The translations under genes and the position numbers were made by a program. The notes under the pieces are model-generated. The model made no database searches. It saw only the letters and a list, made by a program, of their open reading frames with translations, and was not told where the DNA came from. From Ilex aquifolium (Eukaryota; Streptophyta; Magnoliopsida; Aquifoliales; Aquifoliaceae): a stretch of 64,000 bases of DNA. The stretch is from contig OX637396.1 of NCBI GenBank assembly GCA_951799425.1, positions 41,903,901 through 41,967,900 on the forward strand, read 5' to 3'. Shown piece after piece: positions 47,905 through 61,000 of the stretch. The first letter of the stretch is position 1. Every line of letters starts with the position of its first letter.

Positions 47905-47993
<89 letters not shown>
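47905..47993. repeat. (GA)n microsatellite abutting the nsLTP stop codon
   Basis: About 89 bp of GA. It ends five bases before the lipid-transfer-protein stop codon, so on that gene's strand it is a (CT)n tract at the very start of the 3' region. Confidence 0.95.
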
Positions 47994-47997
<4 letters not shown>

Positions 47998-47998
<1 letters not shown>

Positions 47999-48327
47999 TA
48001 CGTGGAGCAGTCGTATTTTTGGTCGATTCGAGGCAGATTATAGTTCACCCCACATTTTTGGGGAAGAAGAGTTAGGCGGTTGGGATCATATTTAACGTTA
48101 GACAAAGCTTTCTTTATGCAGTTACAAATTGCAACCCGATCTGCTTTGGTTTTGGCATTGTTTTTGAGGTCCTTAACGCCCGAACAACAAGCCGGAGATG
48201 GGTCGTTACCCTGTAGAAAGCCGAGGCAAGGATGCACCTCGTTTACAACCTCCGTGCATGATGGTGCAGACATGGCCGACCTCGCCACTAGTAAGAGAAT
48301 GGCCAGACTCCATAGTAGACGAGACAT
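47998..48327 (-). CDS. Non-specific lipid-transfer protein, type 1
   Basis: A small secreted protein that binds lipids in a hydrophobic tunnel in the cell wall or cuticle; some are defence proteins. 109 residues: signal peptide about 1-21 (MSRLLWSLAILLLVARSAMS), then the eight-cysteine motif at positions 24, 34, 47-48, 68/70, 92 and 107 with type 1 spacing (C-9-C-12-CC-19-CxC-21-C-14-C). I chose the Met at 48327 because a signal peptide begins there; the open frame extends upstream to 48468 with no secretory character. The final codons read TCC ACG TAA. AC|GTAAAA could also be a splice donor, since many type 1 genes have an intron near the last codon; the protein would change only at its last residues. 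A TATA element lies at 48401-48388. Confidence 0.93.
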
Positions 48328-48387
48328 ATTTGCTCTCTGTATTAGGACTTGGAACTCAAATTTGGCTGCTGATACTTGTGAACAAGT

Positions 48388-48401
48388 GGGAATATATATA
48401 G
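48388..48401 (-). promoter_or_regulatory. TATA box of the nsLTP gene
   Basis: CTATATATATTCCC on the minus strand, 61-74 bases upstream of the chosen ATG, giving a short leader. Confidence 0.6.
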
Positions 48402-48469
48402 ATGTGTATACAAGGTTGTGGAGTGCTTTGATAGAGTTCTGTATAGATGGTTTTTGCCATGCATACAAA

Positions 48470-49348
48470 TATCATGAAGTGTGAATTGAAGATAGTTGCC
48501 TCCACGACTCATGAAATACTAAATTTTCAGAGTTCTAACTACGAATCTAAATCCACATGTTATTGTCAAATCACATAATTGGACATTTGCACAGGGGTTA
48601 GGCTTCTTGAGAGGTTTATTCAGACTCAATGTAACATGAAAACTCGAGTGTCTGCTTGAATCTTCCAACCATAATATTTGCTTGAATTTAGACTCTTGAA
48701 TTAGGATTATGCACTTGGGCTGTAACTCGAGTTTAATACACATTTGGGTTCAGGTTAAAATTTATCATACAATTATTCTCTTATCACGATATATGTTATA
48801 TTGTCGGGTTGTACCAAATTTATCCAAATACTTATTATTATTATTATTTTACGCAAACACGGGATATTTTCAGGGTAAACTTGGATTGGATTTGGGGTCC
48901 ACGCCAACCAAATGGTATCCCTACAATCATAAAAAAAGGAACCACTTACTAAATTCGTGTAGGAGAATATCTTCCTGTTGGGCAAAGTGATAGAGCTCAT
49001 GCAGGTTGTGTGTATTATTCATAGAAAAGGAGGACCTCTTGCATTGAGATGCGGGTGGAATTGGTCAGCTCTTATGGCCTTACCAGTTTAATAACAACCA
49101 AATTATTGTGCATAAATAAGCAGATTTTGGCTGGTTTTGTCATTTTGCAAAGTATGCAAGCAACTATTCTCACAAGCAAAAGAAGACTCCCATAGTATTC
49201 TACCTTTAACATTTATATGAGATTGATTGAGAGGTTTCTACTCTGACTGAATGTACACCAAATTGTTTTATGTGGTGAATTGCCCCTGTAATCTCTCAAT
49301 ATTGAAAATTTAACAAAAAAAATGATGCTTACACCAGGATCCTGCTGC

Positions 49349-49381
<33 letters not shown>

Positions 49382-49407
49382 CTAAGCTTTGTGGAATTTT
49401 GCCGCAA
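48470..49407. other. Spacer between nsLTP and F-box genes
   Basis: No gene recognised. The only structure is a short (GT)n(GA)n run at about 49349-49380, within the likely 3' flank of the F-box gene. Confidence 0.5.
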
Positions 49408-52400
49408 TTACAGGAGTTGCTGAGATATTCGAATTGAAACAACTTTTCCATCATCTCCAGCTCTCATGGCATGGTATTTTACGTGAATGCCTGCTTTAGA
49501 CCATTTTTATAAAAGGCTCAAGTATTAGGAGTATATTTACTTCTATCAAAAAAATAAAGAGGAGTATATATACCTTCATTTTCTTGCAAATTTGTGTTGA
49601 CTGCTGCAGCATGGAGAGTTATCATAGCTTTTGGCTGCCAGTCACTGTGTTTCCCCACCCATTTCTTGAGATCAAAAATATCTGAAAGACACGCTTACAA
49701 GTTAGACTGGATCGTTCTTTATCTTTCCTGGCATGAAATAACTAATCATATCACTCAAAGGAGTTGATGTTTATACAAACAGTAACAGATGTCTCAAATA
49801 TTTCTAATGTTAAAAAAATGAACCCATGCAGCCCAAGAAAAAAATCGTTCCATGAATTGCATTTACCATGGTTAAGTGTCTCATGAAGAAGACATTGGAG
49901 GTAGAAAAGTAGATAGAGAGCAAAAAAATTATAAGGTAAACATTCCTCCTTGTTCGAGAACATGTGAAAGAATAGAACTCTCAGTCATTTCGGTGGCATA
50001 TTTAAAAATAAATCAGGGGTTCTCAATAAATACGGTGAGTTTTAGAGGCAGGACATTGCAATGATAGGAGGGCACAATCACGAAGTATGGGAAATTACCT
50101 GAGTTAGAGGGATCCTTGAGATGTTTGATGTCAAAAATTCCACCAGAAGCTGTCTCTGTATGCTTTTTGATATCTTGGGATCCTAACAAATTATACTCCC
50201 AGCTCCCATCCTTGTATCCCTCATTCAGGAACAGCTCTATGTGCCTTGCATCCAATGTCTGCATTGTTCCTACAATTTATTTTGTAAAATCAGAGCCTTA
50301 TTTCTAAGTCCTGGATGCTTTCTCAGCTTTCACACTTAAACATTATTCAATCCTAAACACGAGCACACCCACAGCTACATGCATATGTGATATATGTAGT
50401 GTACTGGCTGTAGTGTCTGCTGTTTATTGGAATTTTATTGAATACAAGAAATCATTATACACTGTAAACTGTGAAATAATAAAATCTGGCTTTGTATTTA
50501 CCAAGTTCCTAAGTACAGATTCATTAGGAATTATAATAGGTAATTCTACACTCTAGCCCCATACATCCACAAAGCACACAAGTATAGTATCAACTTGAAG
50601 GGAAAACCATGTGAACACAAAAGGTATCCCAACATATCCCTTAGAAAACTATCACCATCCCCTCAGCTATGTGATTCAGACATTTTTTTTTACGTGATTC
50701 AGACCTAAGGGCCCAAATTCTGTAGGTATGACTTTTCCAGATTGGGCCTGTTGATTGGCTTGCATGTGTTTACTAGTGATAAACCAAGAACATCCATCTT
50801 AACTACTGAAAGTAAATAAATTGATAACTTTTTCTTCCAAGTATAGGGACAGGATGCATACCATCACACGTATTAAGGTCACAAACAGGGCATCGAACAA
50901 GCTGTAAATCTGAAAAAACCATCATCCCAATTGGAATATGCAGCAGGTTAGTGCAACTATAAATTGATGACATTTTAAGTACTCCTAAGAACTTTTCAGT
51001 GAAGTAGTCAACTAGAAAGTACCAGCTATCCAAATTCCAGTCTTGATGTTGTTTAACACGCAGCAGCCATGCAACTGCAGCATTTTCTCCACAGTCTCTC
51101 CTTGTGGGATTTTCCTTGGAGCAATCAAATTCTCCGTAAGGAAAGCAACTGGTGAGTCAAAGAAAAATGCTCCTATTCGCATCCAATCTGATATTTTCAA
51201 AAGAAAATCGTGAGTCTGAAATTGCTATTTATATATGAAGGGAATGAGGTTATACCCTGCATGACATCTAATCAAATTGAACACTTCACAAAGCAAGTCT
51301 CTTACAAAAGGTAGTGTACACCACTCAGTTCAGCTTGCTTTTGTTTGAAAGAAAGTATAAAGCTGTAAATTGCCACCCATGTTTTGGAAACTACTTAAAT
51401 TTTTTTGTTTTAAGCTTTCTACTCTACTAGAGTGTGAAGCAGAAATTAGTGGCATATTGTGGTACAAATGCCACCAAATGAACTATTTTCAGAGACCAAT
51501 CCTATGAAGCAAAAACCGTGGAGGGACTGTATTGTCATTCGATTTAGCATGAATAGTTCTCTAGCTTCTTTAGCCTTGTTAAATCTCACCTCTCTGTGGT
51601 GTAATGTGATATGGAACTATAATAAGGGATATAGTCCTAGAATCTATAGAAGCATCTATGCCCATGATCAGGAGGTCCTGAGACCAGCAAAGATAGGTAG
51701 CTCTAGCCATTCAATTCCTAGTTAAGTTTCAGAACTTAATTGGACAGACCTCCTATCTTTGGTAATCACAAGCCCGTCTGAATATCTTCCCTAAAACAAC
51801 TATCACTAATTACGAATAATTAATAATAGTGAACAAGAAAGAAAAGTCACCAATATGTTTCTCCTGCTGATGGAAAATGTAAGAGTGACTTCCATCTGCA
51901 AGGAAGTCCCTAATAAATTAGATCAGAGTGAGACACGCATCAAATCATCCTAATTCATTGCAGTATCAGTATCACGTAGCTGAGGTAAAACAGTCAAAGG
52001 CCCCAATTCTTACCAAAAGCCGTAGCATAAAGCTTGAACCATTTGAAGCCCACATTTCCAGGATGGGGGACCTGAAGATCACGCAAACAGGCAAACTTCC
52101 AAATGCTCTCCTCCATGATAAGGCGATGGAACCACTGGCATGTTGCTGCAAGCATCAACAGAGACTTTCCATCCAAGTACTTGGCTATTTCGGTCCAGAT
52201 GTCTTCTTCGTGCCTTTTTGGTGTTCACAGCGCAAAAACAAAGCTCAGAACATACAAATACAAAAACATTGAATAACATTTCCAGCACTAGATCAAATCA
52301 AGGACAAATATAGTATTTTCTTTTTCTAGAGTTTCTGATCAAAAAGGTTCTCTCATTTTATGTATTTAACTTAACTATAAGCAAACACGGAAAATTAGAG

Positions 52401-53925
52401 CTTGAGAGTTCATAACTTTCGAGTCTCAACCTCAATTAAAATTTATAAAAGGAAAAAGTAAAAATGGTCACATCTGTATTGGGCCAATTATTCACTGAAT
52501 TCCACAGCTTAATTCACTGGTGAAAATTATGCTTATGATCTCTTTGGTTCCTCAGAAAAAGTAGGAGCAGCAAATAAAAATCAACTCCTGAATTTCAGAA
52601 ATTTTCGACTAATTATTAATTAAGCTTAGTTATTGACCTTACAGAGCTCAATCAACAGAAAATCTGAACTTAATAGCCAATTTCCAATAGCTTTCTATTT
52701 TCTTCGTTTCCTCAGCCACAAAAGCCGAAGAACTAATTTGAATAAGCAAGTTCCAGTTTAGGCCTCTGATACCTTCTGTTAAAAACTGTCCATACTAACT
52801 GAAGTCTTCTACGATGAAAAACTAGAAACTAGCGTTTGAATTAATAATTTATAGATAAATGCATGTATTAGTAATTTATAGACCTCACAGGTCTTGTACA
52901 TGTATTATGGTTAATTTTGTAATGATCTGTTTGAAAATTTACATTATGTAGGAAAACAAAAGAAGGTAAGAGTTGAATATCAAAAGTTGGGTTGTTTTTA
53001 GACCTGAAAAAACTAAAACGTCAACAAACTAAGCCTGATTAACTACTTGATTAAATCAGTTGAGCTCATCTTTGACGTGTAAAAAGCCTAATCAACAACA
53101 GAGAACCTGAGAGGCTGAGACTACCAAAAAAATCACACATATATATTTTTTTAAATCATAGTTGATGATACATCAACAAATTTAGAGCTAAAAAAATTCA
53201 ACAAGAAACAGAAAAAGTAGATATACTGTGAAAACACATAAATTAGCCAGAAGACGGCCATCGTGATCAAGTATCAACCGCTTCAGACTTCAAAAATCTC
53301 AGACCAATTACGGTCCGTTCATTCGATCTAAAGTGGCGGTCTATCTAAATATGAAGCTATTATTACCGGTCATTTGATCTGTAATTGTTTGTGTACACGA
53401 AAATGAAGCTATTATACTATCCAAGTATCCAGTCAAAACAAGCTCGATCATCATCGTGATAAACAATTGAACATCGATGTACAGCTAAAATTCGAATTCA
53501 ATTCAATTAATTCACTGAAATTCAATCATCAGATTGGAAAGAAAGCATTGAGCTCACGAAATTCAAAACAAAATTCAAAAATTCACTTTCAAACTCATTT
53601 TTCCAAAGATATTTTCGCACCAAAAAAAAAAACTTAGAAAATTCAAATTATGATTAATGTTACCGGATTCATCAGAAAAGAGAGAAACAGAGACTATTGA
53701 GCTTTCAAGACCTACGAGTACGAGATCAATTTTCAGCAATATGTGTGCATGATCGAATGTGTTGAGCAAGCGTGTAATTGTGCATAGCCTACATCATATG
53801 TGTTATATCTGTGTTGAGAGAGAGAGAGAGAGAGAGAACCAGGAGAAGATGGAATGAGGAGTGAGAAAGGAGAATCGAGGAGACACGCAGGAACAGATTT
53901 TGTTTCTTCTCAGTCGTTTCCCCAT
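49408..53925 (-). CDS. F-box protein, resembles Arabidopsis RMF (At3g61730)
   Basis: F-box proteins select targets for SCF ubiquitin ligases. Eight exons, right to left: 53925-53840, 52213-52014, 51895-51851, 51187-51023, 50909-50862, 50269-50099, 49681-49574, 49490-49408 (301 residues; every phase closes). The start MGKRLRRNK is basic. The F-box follows at about residues 28-70 (WHEEDIWTEIAKYLDGKSLL, CQWFHRLIMEESIWKFACL). Later blocks are GSHSYIFHQQEKHIDWMRIG, LVRCPVCDLNTCDGTMQTLD, EGYKDGSWEYNLLG and KKWVGKHSDWQPKAMITLHA. It ends VVSIRISQQLL. The match to RMF, reported to affect male fertility, is from memory of that family, so the name is tentative. The exon 1 donor (TG|GTTCTCTCTC) lies directly against a (CT)n run. 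The intron from 53839 to 52214 is 1.6 kb and AT-rich. Confidence 0.82.
53817..53837. repeat. (GA)n run at the F-box gene exon 1 donor
   Basis: Short dinucleotide run. On the transcript strand it is (CT)n immediately after the GTT donor. Confidence 0.85.
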
Positions 53926-54008
53926 GTTCGTTGCTCTCTCTCTGGCAATGAACACAACAGTTTGAACTGATATGACTGAGAGTGAATTCCTTGCTTGTTC
54001 GAAATTAG

Positions 54009-54017
54009 TATTTATAG
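54009..54017 (-). promoter_or_regulatory. TATA box of the F-box gene
   Basis: CTATAAATA on the minus strand, 84-92 bases upstream of the ATG at 53925, preceded by a GC-rich CGCGCGC. Confidence 0.6.
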
Positions 54018-54109
54018 GCGCGCGAAGGCCAGATTCAAATGAGAAACAAGAGGGGGTGACTTGGGTAGTTGCACGTCTACTGAAAGTTTTGTGCACTAAA
54101 GCCAATCTC

Positions 54110-54734
54110 CGTCTATTATTTTAATTGTTTTATGGACAAAAATAAAGAATTATATTAAGACTTTTTTACAAACCATTGTATTTTTAATTTTTTTACTATT
54201 CCAATTATAACTAGAGAGAAAATATTACATTTGTTTGAGTCGTAGTAACTCGATTCCTAGACATTTTAGTAGGGAACAACACTCATGCCATTGGGACAAA
54301 CCCATGGCCCTTGGGTTTGAGTATGACTTGACTTAATTAAAATTGTTGAAGAATTTACTGCACATGATTTTTTTCTGATATGAGGCATAAGGTCACACAG
54401 TAATTCTCAATCTAGTCTAAGAAAATTTAGAGAAAATTTTAAGGAATAACTTAAGTAGTAACAGAGACAAATTATAAATTCAAACATTCTGAATTCAAAT
54501 TTTAACAACTCCTTGAAATCAAACTATAAAAAATTTATCTCTCATAAATACATCAATCTCAACGTGAATAATCTACTTTTGACCAAACCAAAAAAAAAAT
54601 TAATCAAAATACACGTAAATTAATCCAAATATCCTTAACTGTTAAATCAAAGAAAACTAGGTATACAAAACATCAAATTCTAGCATTGACTTTTGGAAAG
54701 AAAAAAAATAACCCAATTCAATAACTCATGAACG
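54110..54734. other. Spacer between F-box and methyltransferase genes
   Basis: AT-rich DNA holding the SINE copy below. No gene. The two genes are in the same orientation, so this is the F-box upstream side and the methyltransferase 3' side. Confidence 0.5.
54440..54650 (+). mobile_element. Diverged tRNA-derived SINE
   Basis: Third copy of the family at 7469-7666, in plus orientation: A-box-like TAACTTAAGTAGTAACAGAG, B-box-like GAATTCAAATTTT, ATACATCAATCTCAACGTG, and the tail ATTAATCAAAATACACGTAA. Limits approximate; no clear target duplication. Confidence 0.6.
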
Positions 54735-54740
54735 TTTTAT
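54735..54740 (-). terminator. Poly(A) signal of the methyltransferase gene
   Basis: AATAAA on the minus strand about 285 bases after the stop codon at 55026-55024. Confidence 0.45.
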
Positions 54741-55023
54741 TAAGCAGAATCACAAAAAAAGAATAACGAATAAACTTTTACATTGAAGGAAAACCAAATG
54801 ATTCACAAAAGATACCCAGCCAAACGGCTGGTGAATTTACATTTCATTTGCAATTGGAGAAATAAAAATGGAGGGTATGAAACAATCACACGTTGCTCTT
54901 TCTGGTATAATTCTGCGATGTCTACTTTCCGAAAAAATTGAGTGTTGTTCTCATGGGTTGAGAGAGAAGGGCCAACAATGCCCCATGCGGAGAAAAAATG
55001 AATATCCATTCTTCTACTGTAAC

Positions 55024-58000
55024 CTAATTCATGAATTTCCGACAGTTGGGAGCTCTACATAGGCAGGGCACTTTAAGGTCATCACGTTCATCCGGATCAA
55101 ACAAGTAATCATACCTGTAACAGAAAAAGAACATATGCCAATGTGCAAATGAACACCAAGGTGAAAGAACCAATTCAGAATGGAAGTAACCTCTGTAGCC
55201 AAATTCAAAGAGAGAGAGAGAGAGAGAGGTCAAAAAGTCATACGTTAACTCTTCGCCAGCAGAGACGTTGGTTTTAGCTATAAGAACTATTCGTCTATCT
55301 TCGTCACCCACACTCATGATCCTTGCATAGCAGTTGGGCATGCACTGCAGCAAAGGGGTAATGATTATCATCAATGCATACAAATCAGTATACAGACCAC
55401 ATAAGACATTCTAACAACTCCATAAATAAGTCCGTAGTTTGTTATATAAACTAATTGCTCATAAGGGATTTAACAAAATTTACATTTACCATTTGATACT
55501 TGACGCAACCCTCTACTTTCATCCAGGTTTTGGACCGGTTGTGTAAGAGATACAGAGTGGTCAAAAGGAGGTGAAAAAAGAAATAACATATAAACTTTTC
55601 ATGAGGATTTGACACTGGTGAGTAGGTTGGACTGGGATCAAAAAACCTAAAATTCAGTATTTGCCATTGAAGCACAGCTCAACCTCAATCTCATGCACAC
55701 ATGCCATTCACAATCATAATATCGTTGAATAAACAGTGGCTGCTGGTCTATCATGTGCACAGTAAATCAACCTAATGGACATTTGGCAAATTTGTCACCA
55801 AAGAAGCAACATTAGCATCAAACGAAACTTTACCAGCACAAATGACCAATCTGACCTAAGCCAACCAAACCAAACCAGTGCTCAACTGAGCAACTAATAA
55901 AGGTCAACCTCCACCATTTGCAAGCAATAAACAATATACCCACAGCATTCTGCAACCCAACAAAAATCGCTTCCCTTCTCCATCTTGTACCAAAATGGTG
56001 AACATACAAAATTGCTGTTGTTTATAACAAGAACTTGCAAACTGGTTCACCATACACGGGAGAAAAGGGAACTTACAGAATGGTTGATTAGTCGTCCTAT
56101 ATTGCCCTTATCTGTGGCATCAATTACCACTTCCTCGCTGATTTTAAAAAGCTGCACACCATGGCATCAAACTTGAACATAAGAACCAGAATTAGAATTA
56201 CAAAAGCCATCAGTAAGGAACAAATGGAGAAGCAAAATGAAAGGCCAATTAGGTAAATTGGCAGCATAGTTAAATATCAATGTGATCATGCACAATTTTA
56301 TTTGTAAAAAAGATGAAGAATACGTATGTGGGTTACAGCATCTAGTAAGTGAAAGTAAACCCATCTGAAACCACTGACAGTCATAAAAAAGGAAAACAAC
56401 AACAGGGAGTTCCTCTGCCATTTCCCTGCCTACAGTTGCTATTTATCTGAATTATCATTAATGACTTGGCCCAGTCATAATTCAACACAATGACTTCGCC
56501 CTGTCAGAATTCAACAGTCTAAATCTTACAGTCGTGATAACACTAGTCAAAGATTTAGGTTTAGCTTGGGCAGGCATTGACGTGTCCAAGCAAAGCCCTT
56601 AAGCGTGTATGTGTCTAAATCTTAAGGTCGTGATAAAACCACAGAAAGATTTAGGTTTAGCTTTAAGCATAGGCATGTCTGAGCTAGCCCTTCAGCACAC
56701 ACATAAACACAGACGTAGAGGCAAAGGACAGAGGATCTACTCACATAGCAATCTTTGCCCTGTAACCGGTAGCATGCCTCCCTCAAATCTGCAACACTCC
56801 GCCTCACCTGCTCACCACGATATTCAAGAACCTGGAGACACAAATATCGAGCAACATTAAGGTTGCATCATTTTCAAGCAATCCAAACAAAAAATAAAAA
56901 TTCGACACTACAGAATGGAAGGAACAAACAGGGGATGGCACTATTATATCGAAAAGAGGATTACAAAAAGAGAAGTTTAGTGTCTATCGATCTGTATGTG
57001 ATTTGTTACATGTTGATCTGACAGAAAAGATACTTGACATTAGAAACCCACAAGAGAGAGGAGAGAGGAAAGGTTAATAGACATAGTCCTCTCAATCAAT
57101 TTCATCACTAAGTAGTACCATATCTCCTTCGTGAATGTTCCGTCGTGCAAAGAGACCCCATCCATGAATTCCAGATTTACCAAAACAAACCCGATGATTT
57201 TCCGTTCTCTGAAGAAATGAAACAAAACAAAAGAAAGTGTAAATATCATATCCGGCTGATAATATTACTGCTCAAGGTGAAAGATAATTTGCCTGTAAAT
57301 GGTCAAGCCTTTCGTTGAATGTAGCAAAATTCTTTGCATCTTCAACTTCCTGCGGAAAGAAAGAGGAACAAGTAAATTATAAATTAATCAAACCTAGAGC
57401 TGAACCGGATTCAAGATCTTCAAAATAAAACATGAGAGCAAATCATATTACACAATTGAAAAACTCTACTGTAACAAAGGAACAAAATTACTCTGTGTGA
57501 GCTTAAGCAATCTATTGCGTCTAGGGAATGATGGCTTGGCCCCATTACTCGGTGGGATATTGGCTCCTCTCCAGCTTTCTAGAAAACAAGAACAAAAAAT
57601 AAAAATGAGACAAGAAAAAGGAGAGAGAAAACTACAATGTTCAAGGAAATATAAATTCAAAAAAGAAGAAGAAATAGACTCAGCCACCACAAGGAAAAAG
57701 AAAACTACATGGGACCTTCAATCTACGCCTTTTGATCACTTACGGCCTGAACTAAAAGGCAGACAGGTTGTGCTACAGGGGACCTACCTCCATTAGGATT
57801 ACTTCACAAATAATTGGATAGAAATCATGTGGCTTGCATATGACAAGCTTAATGATTTTATGACCAAATTGTCAGTTTAGATTAATAAGTAAAATAAAAA
57901 ATGCATAAAGATCTGCTGTCCCTCTCCCTTAAATTAATACAGCTCGCTGCAGCCATGGCCACTGCAAGTTGGAATCCTAACCATAATTGCCTACATACAT

Positions 58001-61000
58001 CACCACCACTGAACCAGCACCCTCACATACTTCTTTTGTTCGATGTTCCTTTCTCTCTAAGCCATCTCCATTCACGTACTGGGAGTATTTCATTATTTTT
58101 CCAATTGTAAAAATTTTCAATTTTTGTTGTCTCTATCGCAAAACCCAAACCCCGCACCATTTACCCATCAAACACAACCCACTGATTCATTAAAGCTCAA
58201 GCAACCCCTGAATAGCATCTTCTGTTGGCTTAACTGTTGGTTATGACTTAGGAGCCAACTTGGAGTACCTGCTCAGGCATCGCTTTGGTAGCGGACTAAA
58301 ATGTGGACTAAAGGAGTGAAACTCTCTATGGTAGCGGCTTTGGTGCAATAACATCAGGGATGGTGGAGTGCGTGGCGATGTAGTTTCGATGGTGGATGTT
58401 TTGAGTTGAGGGAGATAAAGATGCAGTGAGTTAGGACAACATATATTTGAAAGCATGAGCAGGTAGTAGATGGAGGAGGCAATGGTCGGAGGTAAAAAAG
58501 ACCGTCCTGTGGATGGTTTTCAAATTGCATGACACTTAATTGGTGGAAAGGGGAAGAAATGTGTAGAATATTTGGGATGTAAAGGGGGAGAGAGGAAGTA
58601 GATATTAGGGTTAAATTACACAGAGCTATGAGTGGGTGATTGGTTGGGCTGGATGGTGTTGATCAAAGATATGAGAGAGAGAAAGTAAGAAAGAGAGAAG
58701 GTTAAAGGTTTGTTTGAGGTGATGATGCTAATAATTATTGGCAGCAGAGAATTGTTGTGCCTTGTGGGCAAAAGTGAGAGAGAAATGAAAATTCAAAAGG
58801 AGAAAACTCTCGACTTTCAATGACAAATTTTACATGTCTATTGTTTTGTAAGGACGGGACTGTCATTTATATGTTCAGTTAACATTAAAGGGTGGCCCAA
58901 AGCAAGAGGCTTCAGCTACTGCGGGGTATGTTAAGTAAACTTCAATTCGAATTGGTCATGGGGGGTTAACTCGACGTCGGATGTGGAGCAATGACAAAGA
59001 CTCATCCACCCAAGAGATACGGTGCCTATTTGAGTCGAAAAATCAATCTCTCCAACATGAAGACAAGACTACATACCCTTTACTGACTTCTCATCCTGCC
59101 ATAGGCAAGAGCCCTGTATACAAAACAACCTTTTTTCTAGAATGGGGGGTTAGTGCCACAAGTATTAGTTTCATGGGGTTGACAGGAAAATTCCCCTACA
59201 TTGAGGTATCATGCATAATTTACCCAAAAACCAAAAATAACAGTAATGAAGAAGGCCAAGCAAGCTTTGCAGCAGTACATAGAATAACATACAAGAAGCA
59301 AAGGTAGTCCCCTGAAAGAAGAAATTGATTCTGACACATTCAAGAGGCATTCGTAATTCCATGTATACCTTACAGTTTGATCTTTTGAAGATGCGACATC
59401 TTGCAGCCGATAGCGGCTCAATCTCATTCGCTCCTGCAGTTGAAGAATCATGGAGTTCTGTTCTCTTAGACGAAATGAGCCTTGATCCCTGGAAGACCTG
59501 TTGCTGATTCTGGTTTTGGAGCAAGCTTCGTGTTGAGAAAACTCCGAAGGGAGTCTGCATGACTAAAACATTATCTGGATTTGGGGCCCTGCAATGAAGG
59601 AAATGTATCAAAAAAATCATCTAATCAATTGGTGGCTATTGCATATCAGTTATTACTGATTAATCCAAATTCCAGAGATCATATAATTTCGGAAATTTTC
59701 AAGCAAGAATATGATAATGGAGTGTAACTCTAAATGATTAATGTCTATTAACTATATTAACAGTGCCAACATTACGATCAAAATGAACCATATGAAAAGT
59801 ATATCAGTAACAGTAAGCAAGAAAATCCCAGTATAGTGACCGGTTCCATGTTTTCCCCAAATTTCATCAGTTCTAGGCTCAAATGCCTGTTGCACATCAT
59901 AATCCAATTCTACAAGTCTATATATTCTACGCAGCTTTCTAACACACCCAAAATTCTTCGCATACACACATGATAAATATACACATATATCACTATTATT
60001 GGGACATATTTTCCCTGGGAATGAGAGGAAGGTCCATCCGATACTTTTTCCTTGGATACTGATAGCATGAACATCAGATCAAACTTACTGGGTCCTCATA
60101 TGGACCTTCGTCTGAAACAGAGACCAGGGTTTACAATTCGAAAAACAAAAAGACTGACCGTAATATCAATGTCTATGGAAAAAGAGGAAAAAAGAAAGGA
60201 TGAGAGAGCCTAGTTCTTACCTATGAACAGCACAATATGATACCCATTTTGTTATCTGTCTTCCATTCTTCTCCGAGCAATGCAGCTGAAATTTAAATTA
60301 TGAAATCAATGAACCACTTCAAACCAAAGATGTGAGTGTTTATGGGTACATGGATGAGGTGGAAGATTGAAAAACAAAAAATCATAAAAAAAATGTGATA
60401 ATGGAATCCAAACAATTCAAGTGACTTTTTGAGCATGGGGATCTTGAAATCCCTCCCTCCCTCCCTTCCTGGTCTAGATTTTCTTTTGGAAATGAGATTC
60501 ACTTTCTATATTCCTTTACCCTATTCTCCACCATCAAAAAACTAAAAACTACTTTAATGCAACAAGAAATCTAAAAGCACTCAACTTGATTTGCAAAATT
60601 AGATACTCAGAAAAAAGGTTCCAAGTAGAAGAAACATGAGATTCTCGATATTATTAGTGATAGAATAATAGCAGAAATCTCAATTATTCAAGTTTGAGAA
60701 CCAAGTGTGTTTTTTCTAACTACATCCAAATTCCTGCATATATAGCTGGAAGTCAGGTTTATGCCCACTCCCTCCTCATCCCTAACCCCAACCAAAGAAG
60801 GCTCACTCCAAATTGGTAGGATAATACTGGTATACCTAATAGCTTCTTGTTTTTTTTCTGAAAAACATTATATTGCTCATTATCTTCCTGGCTCGAGAAC
60901 TCTAGTATTAACAACTACAAGATAGGCATGCATATAAGATATAAGAAAATGACAAAGCCTTCAAAATTTCAAATAATATAAAACACCACCTCTGTGTCTT

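Noticed and set aside
48080-48484. Plus-strand open frame of 134 codons
   Set aside because: Antisense of the lipid-transfer-protein gene, whose eight cysteines and signal peptide are on the minus strand.
58241-59307. Open frames in the 1.8-kb methyltransferase intron
   Set aside because: No recognisable domain, low complexity in places, and no splice signals that would join them to neighbouring exons.
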